Positions 31,411 to 31,564 of a stretch of 31,564 bases of DNA are shown here, in pieces. Positions within the stretch are counted from its first letter, which is position 1; each line of letters opens with the position of its first letter. Position numbers and translations under genes: made by a program. The stretch comes from Basidiobolus ranarum (lineage: Eukaryota; Basidiobolomycota; Basidiobolomycetes; Basidiobolales): positions 1 through 31,564 of the forward strand of contig JASJQH010006964.1 in NCBI GenBank assembly GCA_040143965.1, read 5' to 3'. The notes under the pieces were generated by a model, which ran no database searches, was not told where the DNA came from, and saw only the letters and a program-made list of their open reading frames with translations.

Positions 31411-31564
31411 GGCTGCCTTGAACGTGTTCTTAATTTATACATAATTTAAATAGGAAATCATTACTAAACTTGATATATATCAGACCTTATGCTTTATTAC
31501 CCAAAACATTAACCAAAGATGTGAATCAACAATTGAAGAGTGGCTTAGATCCTCTCAAAATTAG
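31411..31564. other. right edge: INTS10 3' region or an additional exon
   Basis: A branch-point-like TTACTAAAC followed by TATCAG (31472-31481) looks like an intron 3' end. The 83 bases after it are open in two plus-strand frames, and one ends with TAG exactly at 31564. This could be an alternative last exon of the INTS10 homologue (donor at TTG|GTGAAC near 31373) or part of a neighbouring gene. The window ends too soon to decide. Confidence 0.35.

Overview
This is nuclear DNA from a fungus, most likely an early-diverging one. The genes are split by many short GT-AG introns (mostly about 50-100 nt) with CTAAC/CTAAT-type branch points. I recognise seven protein genes. I assembled each spliced model by eye from the splice signals, requiring an unbroken frame and agreement with the remembered family. 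No alignment was run. The fungal assignment rests on the intron style, a Ppz-type phosphatase with a MGNSSSK start and a fungal-looking two-finger C2H2 regulator. Two genes point away from Dikarya: a CPAP/SAS-4 centriole protein and an Integrator subunit 10 (INTS10) homologue. Flagellated groups (chytrids, blastoclads, Olpidium) or a lineage keeping a centriole-like organelle (such as Basidiobolus) would fit. I cannot name the species.

Layout from left to right: a single-exon C2H2 zinc-finger regulator (minus, 294-1352); a long gene-poor stretch (1353-4701) with small repeats; the CPAP/SAS-4 homologue (minus, 4702-7232, 11 exons); the NBAS/Sec39 tether subunit (minus, 7938-14599, 6 exons, 2,117 aa); an intergenic region shared with the divergent Ppz-type phosphatase (plus, 15494-16756, 2 exons); a convergent spacer with microsatellites; GCN2, the eIF2-alpha kinase (minus, 17726-25466, about 42 exons); a head-to-head intergenic region; kynureninase (plus, 26153-27966, 8 exons); and the INTS10 homologue (plus, 28509-31410, 15 exons).

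There is no operon logic, but two arrangements stand out. GCN2 (amino-acid starvation sensor) and kynureninase (tryptophan breakdown and NAD synthesis) are transcribed divergently from one 686-bp region. Intron density also varies sharply between neighbours: NBAS has a 3.8-kb uninterrupted exon, whereas GCN2 has about 41 introns, with coding exons of only 6, 10, 17 and 18 nt inside its kinase domain.

The observations most worth following up are the Integrator subunit in a fungus, the centriole-assembly protein, the GCN2 microexons, and a GCN2 pseudokinase domain that keeps an HRDxKxxN loop but has lost DFG.
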